Assembly (NCBI GenBank): GCA_019455285.1
Contig: JACFMS010000007.1
Span: forward strand, 47,940 to 111,939
Direction of reading: 5' to 3'
Origin: Sphingomonadales bacterium
Lineage (GTDB): Bacteria > Pseudomonadota > Alphaproteobacteria > Sphingomonadales > Govanellaceae
Length of the DNA: 64,000 nt
In this document: piece after piece, positions 35,847-45,346 of the stretch
Position numbering within the stretch: the stretch's first letter is position 1
How the letters are laid out: every line of letters starts with the position of its first letter
Made by a program: the position numbers and the translations under genes
The notes under the pieces: model-generated
The model's input: only the letters and a program-made list of their open reading frames with translations
The model's database searches: none
What the model was told of the DNA's origin: nothing

Positions 35847-36572
35847 TTATCTATAATTGAAAATCTCACCATTGGCCGTGCAGCTCGGCAGCGCCAATTC
35901 CAAAAACAACGCCGCAACTTCTTCCGGCGCGGGCAGGGTCTTTGGATTCTCACCGGGCATGGCTTGCGCGCGCATGGCGGTGCGCGTGGCGCCGGGATTG
36001 ATCAGATTGACCCGCACCGAGGTTTTCGCCACTTCGGCGGCGTAGGTTTTCGCCAGATATTCCAACGCCGCCTTGGTGACGCCATACCCGCCCCAATAGG
36101 CGCGCGCCTCGCGGGTGACGCCAGAGGTGACGAAAATCACCCGCCCGGCGTCGGAGGCGCGCAACAGCGCATCGAACGAGCGCAGGAGCCGCCAGTTGGC
36201 GGTAATATTGGTTGCCAGAAGATCGTCCCATACTTTCGGCGAAATGTGGCTGATCGGCCCCAGCATGCCGAGAATGCCGGCATTGCCGACGAGGATGTCG
36301 AGTTTTTTCCAGCGCTCCGCCACCGCGCCGCCCAAGCGATCGATGGCGGCGCCGTCGCGTACGTCCATGGGCACAAGCGTGGCGCTGCCGCCGAGGGCGC
36401 GAATGGCGTCATCCAGCGCTTCCAAGCCGCCCTGGGTGCGGGCGACGGCGATGATGTGCGCGCCGGCCCGGGCCAATCGTTGGGCTACCGCCGCACCAAT
36501 GCCGCGCGACGCACCGGTGACAAGCGCCACCCGCCCGGCAAGCGGTTGATCGGCATTCGTACCGGCGCTCAC
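35847..36572 (-). CDS. SDR family oxidoreductase
   Basis: 241 residues with GASRGIGAAVAQ near the N-terminus, VGNAGILG, Ser in FVTSGVTR and YGVTKAAL as the Tyr-x-x-x-Lys site. It resembles YciK-type dehydrogenases. The substrate is unknown. It overlaps purF by 4 bases, an arrangement common in Alphaproteobacteria. The AT-rich restriction island lies just beyond its 3' end. Confidence 0.88.
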   Translation of the reverse strand: MSAGTNADQPLAGRVALVTGASRGIGAAVAQRLARAGAHIIAVARTQGGLEALDDAIRALGGSATLVPMDVRDGAAIDRLGGAVAERWKKLDILVGNAGILGMLGPISHISPKVWDDLLATNITANWRLLRSFDALLRASDAGRVIFVTSGVTREARAYWGGYGVTKAALEYLAKTYAAEVAKTSVRVNLINPGATRTAMRAQAMPGENPKTLPAPEEVAALFLELALPSCTANGEIFNYR

Positions 36573-38059
36573 TGAGCAACCCGCTCATTCAATAGGGATA
36601 ATTGCACCGGTCGGTCGCCGCCTTCGTGATCGGTCAGGCGGATCGGATAATCGCCGGTAAAGCAGGCATCGCAGAATTGCGGATGATCCATGTTGCGTTT
36701 CGCTTCGCCGACGGCGCGGTAAAGCCCGTCAATGGACAAAAAGGCGAGGCTGTCGACGCCGATGTATTTCGCCATTTCCTCAACACTCATGCGCGAGGCG
36801 AGAAGCTTGGAACGCTCCGGCGTATCGACGCCGTAAAAGCAGGAGTCGGTGGTGGGCGGGCTGGCGATCCGCATGTGCACTTCAGCGGCGCCGGCGCCGC
36901 GCACCATGTCGACGTTTTTGACTGATGTGGTGCCGCGCACGATGCTGTCGTCGATCAGCACCACCCGCTTGCCGGCAAGCTCCCAGCGGTTGGCGTTGTG
37001 TTTGAGCTTGACGCCCAAGTGACGGATCTGATCGGACGGCTCGATGAAGGTGCGGCCGACATAATGATTGCGGATGATGCCAAGCTCGAACGGAATGCCC
37101 GATTGATGCGCATAGCCGATGGCGGCCGGCGTACCCGAATCCGGCACCGGGATGACGACGTCGGCGGCAACCGGGCTTTCCCGCGCCAGTTCCTCGCCGA
37201 TGCGCTTGCGCACCTGGTAGACGCTCGATCCGCAGACGTAAGAATCGGGGCGGGAGAAATAGATGTGCTCAAAAATGCACGGCCGCGGTCGCATCGGCGG
37301 AAACGGCTTAAGGCTTTCCAGTCCTTTCGCCGTGACGGTGACGATTTCGCCCGGTTCCACTTGCCGCAGAAAGCTGGCGCCGATGATGTCGAGAGCGCAG
37401 GTCTCGGAGGCGACCACGTACGAGCCGTCGGTCATCCGTCCCAGCACCAAGGGACGCACGCCCAACGGATCACGCAGCGCAATTAAGCTGTCGCGGGTCA
37501 AGATCACCAGCGAATACGCCCCTTCCACTTGCCGCAGCGCATCCACCAGCCGGTCAAGAAGCGTGCCGTCATGGCTCATCGCCACCAGATGGATGATGAC
37601 CTCGGTATCGCTAGTCGACTGAAAGATGGCGCCGCGGCGGATCAGTTGGCGGCGCAACAGCATGGCGTTGGTCAGATTGCCGTTGTGGGCGATGGCGAAG
37701 CCGCCGCTCGCCAGTTCGGCGAATAGCGGCTGAACGTTGCGCAAAATGGTCTCGCCGGTGGTCGAGTAGCGGACATGGCCGATGGCGGAGTCGCCGGGCA
37801 GGGATTCGATGATGCGCTGGGAATTGAAGTTGTCGGCCACCTGGCCCATGGAGCGGTGGCTGTGGAAGCGCACGCCGTCGAAGGTGACGATGCCGGCCGC
37901 CTCCTGGCCGCGGTGCTGCAAGGCATGAAGGCCGAGCACGGTATGGGCGGCGGCATCGATATGATTAAAGATGCCGAATACGCCGCACTCCTCGCGCAAC
38001 TTGTCGTCGAAGGGGCGGGTCAAAAGGCTCGGCTTTAAGGTCATGCGGTCACTCGTCAC
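36569..38059 (-). CDS. purF: Amidophosphoribosyltransferase
   Basis: 496 residues. PurF makes 5-phosphoribosylamine from PRPP and glutamine, the first step of purine synthesis. The N-terminal nucleophile would be Cys25 (EECGVFGIF), so a 24-residue propeptide must be removed. The PRPP loop VVLIDDSIVRGTT is clear. Cys residues in PRPCIFEH, DSCFYGVDTP and FCDACFTGD fit the iron-sulfur cluster of the Bacillus-type enzyme. It overlaps cvpA by 11 bases. Confidence 0.96.
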   Translation of the reverse strand: MTSDRMTLKPSLLTRPFDDKLREECGVFGIFNHIDAAAHTVLGLHALQHRGQEAAGIVTFDGVRFHSHRSMGQVADNFNSQRIIESLPGDSAIGHVRYSTTGETILRNVQPLFAELASGGFAIAHNGNLTNAMLLRRQLIRRGAIFQSTSDTEVIIHLVAMSHDGTLLDRLVDALRQVEGAYSLVILTRDSLIALRDPLGVRPLVLGRMTDGSYVVASETCALDIIGASFLRQVEPGEIVTVTAKGLESLKPFPPMRPRPCIFEHIYFSRPDSYVCGSSVYQVRKRIGEELARESPVAADVVIPVPDSGTPAAIGYAHQSGIPFELGIIRNHYVGRTFIEPSDQIRHLGVKLKHNANRWELAGKRVVLIDDSIVRGTTSVKNVDMVRGAGAAEVHMRIASPPTTDSCFYGVDTPERSKLLASRMSVEEMAKYIGVDSLAFLSIDGLYRAVGEAKRNMDHPQFCDACFTGDYPIRLTDHEGGDRPVQLSLLNERVAQ

Positions 38060-38648
38060 TACTCGATTTATCGTCGAGTACGCCCGGCGCGTGTTCCTTT
38101 ACCGCGTTCTTGAGCATCGTGTCCAGTCCGCCGTTGTCCAAATTGCTCAGACTTTCGACGATTTCGGCCGGCGTCACCTTGGACAAGAGCTCGGCGCCGA
38201 ATTCCACCAGCGGCAAGGTGCGCGCGCCAGCGATCCAATCGGGAAAGCTCTGCTTCGGCACCAGCCAGTTTATCATCAAGAATACCACACACACCACGAA
38301 AAGGCCGCGAAGAAGGCCAAACAGGGCGCCAAAGCTGCGATCGATGAAGCCCAGATCGCTTTGTTTCACCAATTTGCCCAAAAAATGCGCCAGGAATTTC
38401 AGAACGATCAGGCTGACCACGCCCAAGACCACGATGGCGATGGTATCGGCGAAGGCTTCGGGCTCCATGTACTGCCGCGCCCAGGGGCGGACGTGGGGAA
38501 AGCCGTAAATGGTCACGAACGCAGCCCCGATCCAGGCCACTAAGCTTAAGATTTCACTGACGAATCCCCGGCCCATGCCATAAAGGGCGGAAAGCGCCAA
38601 GATGACGATCACCAGAATATCAAAGGCGGTTATCCCTAGACTTTCCAC
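38049..38648 (-). CDS. cvpA: CvpA family membrane protein
   Basis: 199 residues with four hydrophobic membrane segments in the first 120 residues (starting FDILVIVILALSALYG), followed by a variable, acidic C-terminal tail. CvpA is an inner-membrane protein needed for colicin V production in E. coli and for envelope stress tolerance. Its place directly before purF is the classical one. It is 5 bases downstream of radA. Confidence 0.9.
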   Translation of the reverse strand: MESLGITAFDILVIVILALSALYGMGRGFVSEILSLVAWIGAAFVTIYGFPHVRPWARQYMEPEAFADTIAIVVLGVVSLIVLKFLAHFLGKLVKQSDLGFIDRSFGALFGLLRGLFVVCVVFLMINWLVPKQSFPDWIAGARTLPLVEFGAELLSKVTPAEIVESLSNLDNGGLDTMLKNAVKEHAPGVLDDKSSSDE

Positions 38649-38653
38649 GACAC

Positions 38654-40021
38654 TCAGCTCCCCGCGCCTGAGAGAATGAAATCAGCCAGATCCTGGATAT
38701 GGGCGATCACGGCCTGACCCGCCGCCGGCCGGACGCCCTTCAGGTTCGCCGGCAAGAAGGCTTGGCGAAACCCGAGTTTTTCCGCCTCCCGCAGCCGCTG
38801 CGCGGCGTGTGAGACCGGCCGCACGTCGCCCGACAAGCTGACCTCGCCAAAGACCACGGCGTCGCCCGGCAGCGGCGCGCCCTTCAAGGACGACAACAGC
38901 GCCGCCGCCACCGCCAGGTCAGCCGCCGGCTCGCTGACCCGCAAGCCCCCGGCAACATTCAGATAGACGTCATGGCCGCCAAGCCCCAGGCCGCAGCGGG
39001 CGTCCAGCACCGCCAAGATCATCGCCAGCCGGCCGGCGTCCCAGCCGACCACGGCGCGCCGCGGCGTGCCAAGGGCGGTGGGGGCCACCAGGGCCTGGAT
39101 CTCCACCAGCACTGGCCGGCTGCCTTCCATGCCGGCGAACACGGCGGCGCCGCTGACATCGGCCCGGCGGCTTCCTAAGAACAGGGCGGAGGGGTTCGGC
39201 ACCTCCTCCAGCCCGCGGTCGGTCATCTCGAAAACGCCGATCTCGTCGGTACCGCCGAAGCGGTTCTTGACCGCGCGCAGAATACGAAACTGATGGCCGC
39301 GCTCGCCCTCGAAATAAAGCACCGTATCAACCATGTGCTCCAAGACCCGGGGGCCGGCGATCTGGCCATCCTTGGTGACATGGCCGACCAGGAATACCGC
39401 CGAGCCGGTGCGCTTGGCGTGGCGGATGAGTTCCTGGGCGCAGGCGCGCACCTGGGCCACGGTGCCGGGGGCGGAATCGAGGCTGTCGGCAAACAGGGTC
39501 TGGATGGAATCGATGATCACCACCGCGCCGGGCTTGGCGGATTCCAGGGTGGCGAGGATGTCGCGCAGGTTGGTTTCGGCGCCAAGTTTGACCGGGGCGC
39601 GCTCCAGTCCTAAGCGTTGGGCGCGCATCTGCACCTGCGCCACCGCTTCCTCGCCGGACAAATAGACTACCTCGCCCGAGGCGGTGAGCTTGGCCGCCGC
39701 CTGCAACAGGATGGTCGATTTGCCGATGCCGGGATCGCCGCCGATCAGCACCGCCGAGCCGGCAACCACCCCGCCGCCGAGCACCCGATCCAACTCGCCG
39801 ATGCCGGTCAGGCGGCGGGGGAAGGTGGCGGCATCGCTCTGCAAATCGGTCAGCGGCACGGTGCGGCCCTTGGAGCGGCCCTTCAAGCCGCCGGGCTCCG
39901 CCTGCCGGCCGATTTCCTCAACGATGGTGTTCCATTCGCCGCAGGCGTCGCATTGACCCATCCAGCGCGAATGCACCGCGCCGCAGGCTTGGCAGACGTA
40001 GTGTTTGGCTGCTTTGGCCAT
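38654..40021 (-). CDS. radA: DNA repair protein RadA
   Basis: 455 residues, normal length. The N-terminal zinc finger has Cys pairs CQAC and CDAC, Walker A is GGDPGIGKST, the RadA-specific KNRFG motif is present, and the C-terminus is Lon-protease-like. RadA helps branch migration in recombination. It leads the radA-cvpA-purF group on the minus strand; the 118 bases before it hold a repeat. Confidence 0.96.
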   Translation of the reverse strand: MAKAAKHYVCQACGAVHSRWMGQCDACGEWNTIVEEIGRQAEPGGLKGRSKGRTVPLTDLQSDAATFPRRLTGIGELDRVLGGGVVAGSAVLIGGDPGIGKSTILLQAAAKLTASGEVVYLSGEEAVAQVQMRAQRLGLERAPVKLGAETNLRDILATLESAKPGAVVIIDSIQTLFADSLDSAPGTVAQVRACAQELIRHAKRTGSAVFLVGHVTKDGQIAGPRVLEHMVDTVLYFEGERGHQFRILRAVKNRFGGTDEIGVFEMTDRGLEEVPNPSALFLGSRRADVSGAAVFAGMEGSRPVLVEIQALVAPTALGTPRRAVVGWDAGRLAMILAVLDARCGLGLGGHDVYLNVAGGLRVSEPAADLAVAAALLSSLKGAPLPGDAVVFGEVSLSGDVRPVSHAAQRLREAEKLGFRQAFLPANLKGVRPAAGQAVIAHIQDLADFILSGAGS

Positions 40022-40026
40022 TATTT

Positions 40027-40135
40027 TCTCCCTCTCCTTCGAGGAGAGGGTCGGGGTGAGGTGGGTTGCATCAGTCTCACCTCATCCGCTCGCTGCCGCT
40101 CGCACCTTCTCCTCCAGGAGAAGGAGAAATGTGCG
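40027..40135. repeat. Intergenic repeat with two long hairpins, copy 1
   Basis: Contains CCTCTCCT-TCG-AGGAGAGG (40031-40049), then GGGGTGAGGTGG, and a second perfect 9-bp hairpin CCTTCTCCT-CC-AGGAGAAGG (40105-40124). The first part matches the complement of 61055-61090 almost exactly, so this is a dispersed family. It fills the gap between mlaF and radA. Confidence 0.7.
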
Positions 40136-40139
40136 CTTA

Positions 40140-40916
40140 TCACGCCTTCAATACCTCCATCCGGATCGGTCCCTCGGCGCGGCCGTGAATGAACTGATCG
40201 ACATACGGATTACCGCTCCTGTCGATCTTGTCCTTCACGCCGACCCAAATCAGCCTGCCCTTATAAAGCATGGCGACGCGATCGGCGATTTTCCTGACGC
40301 TGGCCATGTCATGGGTGATGGTGATGGTGGTGGCGCCCAGATCCTTGACTCGCTCGACGATCAGATGGTTGATGACGTCGGCCATGATCGGATCGAGGCC
40401 GGTGGTCGGTTCGTCGAAGAAAATGATATCCGGGCTCGCCGCGATGGCGCGCGCCAAACCGACGCGCTTCTGCATGCCGCCCGACAGCTCCGCCGGGTTC
40501 AAGTCGGCGACATCGGACCCAAGGCCGACCCGTTGCAGCACTTCCATCGCCTTGTCACGGGCGTCGCGGCGGCGGATGCGCTTTTGCGCCAAGAGGCCGA
40601 AGGTGACATTTTCCCATACCGGCAGGCTGTCGAACAGCGCCGCACCCTGAAACAGCATGCCGAAGCGGCTTAACACTTCCTGTCGTTGACGGCGACTGAG
40701 GGCGGCCATGTCCTGGCCGTCCACGGCGATGCTGCCCTCATCAGCCTTCAGGATGCCGAGAATGCATTTGATCAGCACCGATTTGCCCGAGCCGGAGCCG
40801 CCGATCACCACCACCGACTCGCCCTTTTGCACCTCAAGGTCGACGCCATCGAGCACGACCTTTTTGCCGAAGCTTTTCTTCACGCCCTTAAGGCTGATTT
40901 TCGCGACGCCCGTCAT
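40140..40916 (-). CDS. mlaF: ABC transporter ATP-binding protein, MlaF type
   Basis: 258 residues with Walker A GGSGSGKS, signature LSGGMQKRV and Walker B DIIFFDEPTTGLDP. It matches the MlaF/Ttg2A branch, which powers phospholipid movement between inner and outer membrane to keep lipid asymmetry. It overlaps the permease gene by 4 bases. No mlaD, mlaC or mlaB gene follows, so the substrate-binding parts must be elsewhere. Confidence 0.92.
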   Translation of the reverse strand: MTGVAKISLKGVKKSFGKKVVLDGVDLEVQKGESVVVIGGSGSGKSVLIKCILGILKADEGSIAVDGQDMAALSRRQRQEVLSRFGMLFQGAALFDSLPVWENVTFGLLAQKRIRRRDARDKAMEVLQRVGLGSDVADLNPAELSGGMQKRVGLARAIAASPDIIFFDEPTTGLDPIMADVINHLIVERVKDLGATTITITHDMASVRKIADRVAMLYKGRLIWVGVKDKIDRSGNPYVDQFIHGRAEGPIRMEVLKA

Positions 40917-41710
40917 TGCGAGAAAAACAACTCGGTAACGATGTAATTGGAGAATAGGATCAGGATCGAGGCCGAGACCACGGCGTTGGTGGTGGCGACG
41001 CCGACGCCCTGCGCGCCGCCCTTGCTGTTATAGCCGTGATAACAGCCCATCAGCGCGATGAAGAAGCCGAACACGCCGGCCTTCACCAGGCCCGAAATCA
41101 CGTCATCGAATTCCAGGTAGTCGAAGGTCGTCTTCAAATAGCTGCCGGGATTGAAGCCGAGCTTGTTGGTGGACAGCACGAACGAGCCCGAGACGCCGAT
41201 GATGTCGGCGATCAGCACCAGACACGGCATCATCAATGTGGCGGCTATGAGGCGAGGCGCGATCAGGAACTTGAAGGGATCGGTGGAGAGGGTGGACAAG
41301 GCATCGATCTGCTCGGTCACCCGCATGGTGCCGATTTCGGCGGCCATGGCGGCGCTGACCCGGCCGGCCACCATCAGGCCGCCCAAGACCGGCCCCAGTT
41401 CGCGCACGAAACCGATCACCACGATGCCGGCCACCGCGCTTTCGGCGTTAAAGCGGGATGAGCCTTCGTAAATCTGCAACGCCAAAACCGCGCCGGTAAA
41501 CACCGCGGTCAACCCCACCACCGGCAGCGAGTAGTAGCCGATGTTCACGGCTTGGCTAGCGATATGACGAAAATAGTAGGGTGGCCGCAGGCAATGGCTT
41601 AAGGCATGAAAAGCGAACAGTCCGAGGCGGCCGGCGCCCGCCAGGAAGTCCAGCACCACCCGCCCGATCATGCCGAGAAAATTCATGCCCGCCGCCGTCG
41701 TTCTACCCAT
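40913..41710 (-). CDS. mlaE: MlaE-type ABC transporter permease
   Basis: 265 residues, five or six membrane segments, with the family motif EIGTMRVTEQIDAL in the cytoplasmic loop and FVRELGPVLGGL before it. Forms the inner-membrane channel for the MlaF ATPase. It overlaps alr by 8 bases and mlaF by 4, so all three are translated together. Confidence 0.92.
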   Translation of the reverse strand: MGRTTAAGMNFLGMIGRVVLDFLAGAGRLGLFAFHALSHCLRPPYYFRHIASQAVNIGYYSLPVVGLTAVFTGAVLALQIYEGSSRFNAESAVAGIVVIGFVRELGPVLGGLMVAGRVSAAMAAEIGTMRVTEQIDALSTLSTDPFKFLIAPRLIAATLMMPCLVLIADIIGVSGSFVLSTNKLGFNPGSYLKTTFDYLEFDDVISGLVKAGVFGFFIALMGCYHGYNSKGGAQGVGVATTNAVVSASILILFSNYIVTELFFSQ

Positions 41711-42779
41711 TCAAGTAGACACGGTTATAGCGGCGGCCGAGCAAGGTGAGCAACTCATAACAGCTAAGTCCTGAGGCGGCGGCGGCTTCATCAAGGCTGA
41801 GGCCGCCACCCAACAGGTTGACCGCCGTCCCCACCTCGGCCTGGCCGGGGGCGATGTCGGTGACGTCGAGGGCCAGAAAATCCATCGATATCCGACCCGC
41901 CACGGGTACGCGCTGGCCGGCGATCAGGGCGCGGCCCTTATTGGAAAACGCCCGCAAATAGCCATCGGCATAGCCGACGTCGACGATGGCGATGCGGCTT
42001 GGCCGGGTGGCGGTAAAGGTCGCGCCGTAGCCGACGCACTCACCGGCGGCAACGGCGCGGATTTGCAGGATGCGGCCATGGACTTCCACCACATTGGCCA
42101 TGGGATTGAGCCGGTCGGCGAAGGGATTGCCGCCATAAAGCGCGATGCCGGGGCGTACCAGGTCAAAATGATAGTCAGGCCCTAAAAAGATGCCGGCGGA
42201 ATTGGCGAGGCTCAAGGCCGCGGTCTTAAAGGCGGGCAGGGATTTTAGGCGGTCGGTAATTTCCCGGAAGCGCGCCAGCTGCCGCTTGTTCATGGGATGA
42301 TCCGGCTCATCAGCGCAGGCCAGATGGCTCATCAGGATGGCGACCTCAAACCTGATTTTACCCCGATCGCTGAGGAGGGCTTCGATCTCTGCCGCCTCCA
42401 GCCCTAAGCGGTTCATGCCGGTATCCACATAGACGGCGGCGGGGCCATCGCGCCAAGCCTCGATTTCCGCCAGCGTATTCAATACGGGGCGCAGGCGATA
42501 GGCGCGATAGACTTCCCGCAATTCTACCTGGTAACCGGTCATGACATAGATTTCGGCTTCCCGAAGCACCGTTCTCAGCGCCCGCCCTTCCTCAGGGGTA
42601 GCGACGAAAAAGACTTTGCAGCCGGCACCGGCCAAAACCGGGGCCACCGCCGCCATACCGAGCCCGTAGGCGTCGGCCTTGAGCATGGCGGCGCATTGCG
42701 CGGCGACCGCACGCGCCGCCAAGGTTCGATAGTTGGCTACGATGGCCGCCAGATCGATCCGAAGCTCGGCACGGATCAC
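41703..42779 (-). CDS. alr: Alanine racemase
   Basis: 358 residues, PLP-dependent, supplying D-alanine for the cell wall. The PLP lysine lies in AAMLKADAYGLG and the catalytic Tyr in CVGYGATF. Domain order (TIM barrel, then beta domain) is normal. It overlaps dnaB by 4 bases (ATGA). Confidence 0.94.
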   Translation of the reverse strand: MIRAELRIDLAAIVANYRTLAARAVAAQCAAMLKADAYGLGMAAVAPVLAGAGCKVFFVATPEEGRALRTVLREAEIYVMTGYQVELREVYRAYRLRPVLNTLAEIEAWRDGPAAVYVDTGMNRLGLEAAEIEALLSDRGKIRFEVAILMSHLACADEPDHPMNKRQLARFREITDRLKSLPAFKTAALSLANSAGIFLGPDYHFDLVRPGIALYGGNPFADRLNPMANVVEVHGRILQIRAVAAGECVGYGATFTATRPSRIAIVDVGYADGYLRAFSNKGRALIAGQRVPVAGRISMDFLALDVTDIAPGQAEVGTAVNLLGGGLSLDEAAAASGLSCYELLTLLGRRYNRVYLNG

Positions 42780-44287
42780 GCAAAGCTCTCCGGCAGGTAG
42801 GAATCGTCGGCGAGGTCGGAAAAGCGGGTGGTTTCGCGCTCGAAGTAGAGCCGCACCGTGCCGGTGGGGCCGTGGCGCTGCTTGCCGATGATGTATTCGG
42901 CCAGGCCGTGGATGGCTTCGCCCTTGGCCTGCCAGGCCTCGTGCTCCGCCGTACCCATGGCCGGCTCGCGCATCTGGTGGTAGTACTCCTCGCGAAACAC
43001 GAAGCTGACCACGTCGGCGTCCTGCTCGATGGAGCCGGATTCCCGCAAGTCAGACAATTGCGGCCGCTTGTCCTCGCGCTGCTCGACAGTACGGCTCAAT
43101 TGGCTCAACGCCAGAACCGGCACATCAAGTTCCTTCGCCAACCCTTTAAGACCACGGGTGATTTCTGATATTTCCTGGACCCGGTTCTCCGGCCCGCGGC
43201 CGCCCGTGCCGCTGCCCCGCAGGAGTTGCAGGTAATCGACGATGACCAGGCCAAGGTTATGCTGACGCTTCAAGCGCCGGGCGCGGGTTCTGAGCGCCGA
43301 GATAGTCAGCTGCGGCGTATCGTCGATGAAAAACGGCAGCCGTTCCAACTCCTGGGCGACCCGGGCGATGCTGCGGAATTGTTCGTTGTTCAGGCGGCCG
43401 CGACGCAGATCTTCCGACGGGATGCGGGCGCGCTCGGCGAGAATACGGGTGGCCAACTGCTCGGCGGACATTTCCAGGGAGAAAAAGCCCACCACCGCGC
43501 CTTCCGAGGCCGTAGGCTCGATGCCTTCCTCAAGATTGCGGGCGTAGGCCAGGGCGGCGTTGAAGCCGATGTTGGTGGCGAGCGCCGTTTTGCCCATGGC
43601 GGGGCGGCCCGCCAATATGATGAGGTCCGACTTGTGGAGGCCGCCTAATTTATCATTGACGGCGCGAAAGCCGGTGGTGACGCCCGACAGCTTGCCATCG
43701 CGCTTGAACGCCAGTTCGATCATACCCACCGCTTCGGCGGCGGTGCGGGAGAAGGTTTTAAAGCCGGTATCGCGGCGGCCCCGTTCGGCCAGATCAAACA
43801 GCTTCTGCTCGGCGTCCTCGATCTGGGTGGCGGCTTCGGCGTGCACCGGAGAGTCATAGGCGGTGAGCACCATTTCCTCGCCGATGCCAATCAGCTCGCG
43901 GCGGATCGCCAAGTCGTAGATGGTGCGGCCGTAATCCTCGGCGTTCAAAATGGTCACTGCCGACCCGGCCAGCCGGGCGAGGTATTGTGCGCCGCCGACA
44001 TCGACGAGCGCCTCGTCGCGCTCGAAGAATGATTTCAAGGTCACCGGGCTCGCCAGTTGGCCGCGATCAATCAGCCGCAGCGCCGCCTCATAGATGCGGC
44101 CATGCACCGGCTCGAAGAAATGGTGCGGTTCGAGAAAATCCTGCACCTTGGCCAGCGCGTCATTGGTGACCAGGATGGCGCCCAAGAGCGCTTGCTCCGC
44201 CTCGATGTTGTGCGGCAAGCTGCGATAGTCGCTCAACTCCTCGCCGGATACGGCGCGCACGCGAAGGGATGTCGGTTCGCTCATCAA
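42776..44287 (-). CDS. dnaB: Replicative DNA helicase DnaB
   Basis: 503 residues. The N-terminal primase-binding domain begins at SLPHNIEAEQALLGAIL; the RecA-like ATPase has Walker A GRPAMGKTA, then VGFFSLEMSAEQ and the arginine-finger region. No intein is present at the usual insertion point. It unwinds DNA at the fork as a hexamer. The gene follows rplI after 219 bases and overlaps alr downstream. Confidence 0.96.
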   Translation of the reverse strand: MMSEPTSLRVRAVSGEELSDYRSLPHNIEAEQALLGAILVTNDALAKVQDFLEPHHFFEPVHGRIYEAALRLIDRGQLASPVTLKSFFERDEALVDVGGAQYLARLAGSAVTILNAEDYGRTIYDLAIRRELIGIGEEMVLTAYDSPVHAEAATQIEDAEQKLFDLAERGRRDTGFKTFSRTAAEAVGMIELAFKRDGKLSGVTTGFRAVNDKLGGLHKSDLIILAGRPAMGKTALATNIGFNAALAYARNLEEGIEPTASEGAVVGFFSLEMSAEQLATRILAERARIPSEDLRRGRLNNEQFRSIARVAQELERLPFFIDDTPQLTISALRTRARRLKRQHNLGLVIVDYLQLLRGSGTGGRGPENRVQEISEITRGLKGLAKELDVPVLALSQLSRTVEQREDKRPQLSDLRESGSIEQDADVVSFVFREEYYHQMREPAMGTAEHEAWQAKGEAIHGLAEYIIGKQRHGPTGTVRLYFERETTRFSDLADDSYLPESFA

Positions 44288-44397
44288 TATTCGGTCTGGT
44301 TATTGGGTTCCCTGGCGTCCATTCAGGGACGCACACATAGCATAGGCCAGTTTATATCAGAGGAACAGAGAAAGGTCGTTGGCCGGCGTTTCAGTTT

Positions 44398-44428
44398 CCC
44401 GTTCGCCCTGAGCTTGTCGAAGGGCGGA
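44398..44428. repeat. Short palindromic repeat (CGCCCT...AGGGCG)
   Basis: A widespread intergenic repeat of the form TTCGCCCTGAGCTTGTCGAAG, with stem CGCCCT/AGGGCG. It lies in the 219-base gap between dnaB and rplI, which otherwise holds a terminator-like hairpin and no gene. Confidence 0.65.
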
Positions 44429-44456
44429 TGCAAAGAAGTTATCTGCAAACAAATGA

Positions 44457-44479
44457 GCGGCAGCTTTTTAAGCCGCCGC
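44457..44479 (-). terminator. Probable terminator of the rpsF-rpsR-rplI operon
   Basis: On the minus strand, 28 bases past the rplI stop, GCGGC-G-GCTT and AAGC-T-GCCGC form a stem of ten pairs (one G-T) with a three-A loop, followed by a T-rich stretch. The T-run is broken, so strength is uncertain. Confidence 0.5.
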
Positions 44480-44506
44480 CCATTCGAATAAAGCCGAAAA
44501 TTGGCG

Positions 44507-45061
44507 TTACGCCGTTGCTTCGTCGCTTGCTTCAGCAGCAGCTTCCTCAGCCAACGCCTCACGGGCGACCTCTTCTGATTCGAAGAAGCTGGCCGCTTCC
44601 TGCTCCGCCGCTTCGGCGCTGGAGCGGGCGACGTTCACCGTCACCGTCACCGCAACGTCGGGATGCAGCGCGACTTTCACTTCGTGCACGCCCAGCGTCT
44701 TGATCGGACGATTGAGCACCACTTGCTGACGGTCCACATGGAAACCGCCGGCCGCCAGACCTTCGGCGATGTCGCGGGCAGACACCGATCCGTAAAGGTG
44801 TCCGGTTTCGCCGGCCTGACGGATGATGGTGCAGCTGGCGCCGGTCAAGGTCTTCGCCACCTTTTCGGCATCCTGGCGATGTTGCAGATTGCGCGCTTCG
44901 ATTTCCTTGCGTTGGCTTTCGAAACGGGCGAGGTTTTCCTTGCTCCAGCGCAGCGCCTTTTTGCGCGGCAGGAGAAAGTTCCGGGCGTAGCCGGGACGCA
45001 CGTTCACCTCATCGCCAATGTGGCCGAGGTTGTCGACGCGCTCGATCAGAATGACCTTCAT
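44507..45061 (-). CDS. rplI: 50S ribosomal protein L9
   Basis: 184 residues: a standard L9 of about 150 (N-terminal [17 protein letters not shown], long central helix, C-terminal rRNA-binding domain) plus an extra acidic, Ala- and Glu-rich tail of some 35 residues. Such tails occur in Alphaproteobacteria. It is the last gene of the rpsF-rpsR-rplI operon, 12 bases after rpsR. Confidence 0.96.
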   Translation of the reverse strand: MKVILIERVDNLGHIGDEVNVRPGYARNFLLPRKKALRWSKENLARFESQRKEIEARNLQHRQDAEKVAKTLTGASCTIIRQAGETGHLYGSVSARDIAEGLAAGGFHVDRQQVVLNRPIKTLGVHEVKVALHPDVAVTVTVNVARSSAEAAEQEAASFFESEEVAREALAEEAAAEASDEATA

Positions 45062-45073
45062 GACGCCCTCCCT

Positions 45074-45346
45074 CTACTCGACCGCAAACGGCAACAGCGA
45101 GAGAATGCGCGCGCGCTTGATGGCGCGGGCGAGTTCACGCTGCTTCTTGGTCGATACCGCGGTGATGCGGCTGGGGACGATCTTGCCGCGCTCGGAGACG
45201 AACCGCGACAGCAGCTTGACGTCCTTGTAATCGATTTTCGGCGCGCCCGGACCAGAGAACGGGCAGGTCTTGCGCCGCCGGAAAAAGGGCCGGCGTTGTC
45301 CGCCGCCGCCGCCCGCGCCGCCGCGGGGACCTTGCTGCTCACTCAT
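45074..45346 (-). CDS. rpsR: 30S ribosomal protein S18
   Basis: 90 residues with a Gly-, Arg-rich N-terminus and the conserved S18 core ([33 protein letters not shown]-like end). It binds 16S rRNA together with S6. It overlaps rpsF by 8 bases, which keeps the partners in balance. Confidence 0.96.
   Translation of the reverse strand: MSEQQGPRGGAGGGGGQRRPFFRRRKTCPFSGPGAPKIDYKDVKLLSRFVSERGKIVPSRITAVSTKKQRELARAIKRARILSLLPFAVE

Noticed and set aside
33193-35850. Reading the AT-rich island as a new type of phage-defence system
   Set aside because: The methyltransferase and Vsr are standard type II companions; only the DUF4928-like protein is poorly known, so an ordinary restriction-modification system is the simplest reading.
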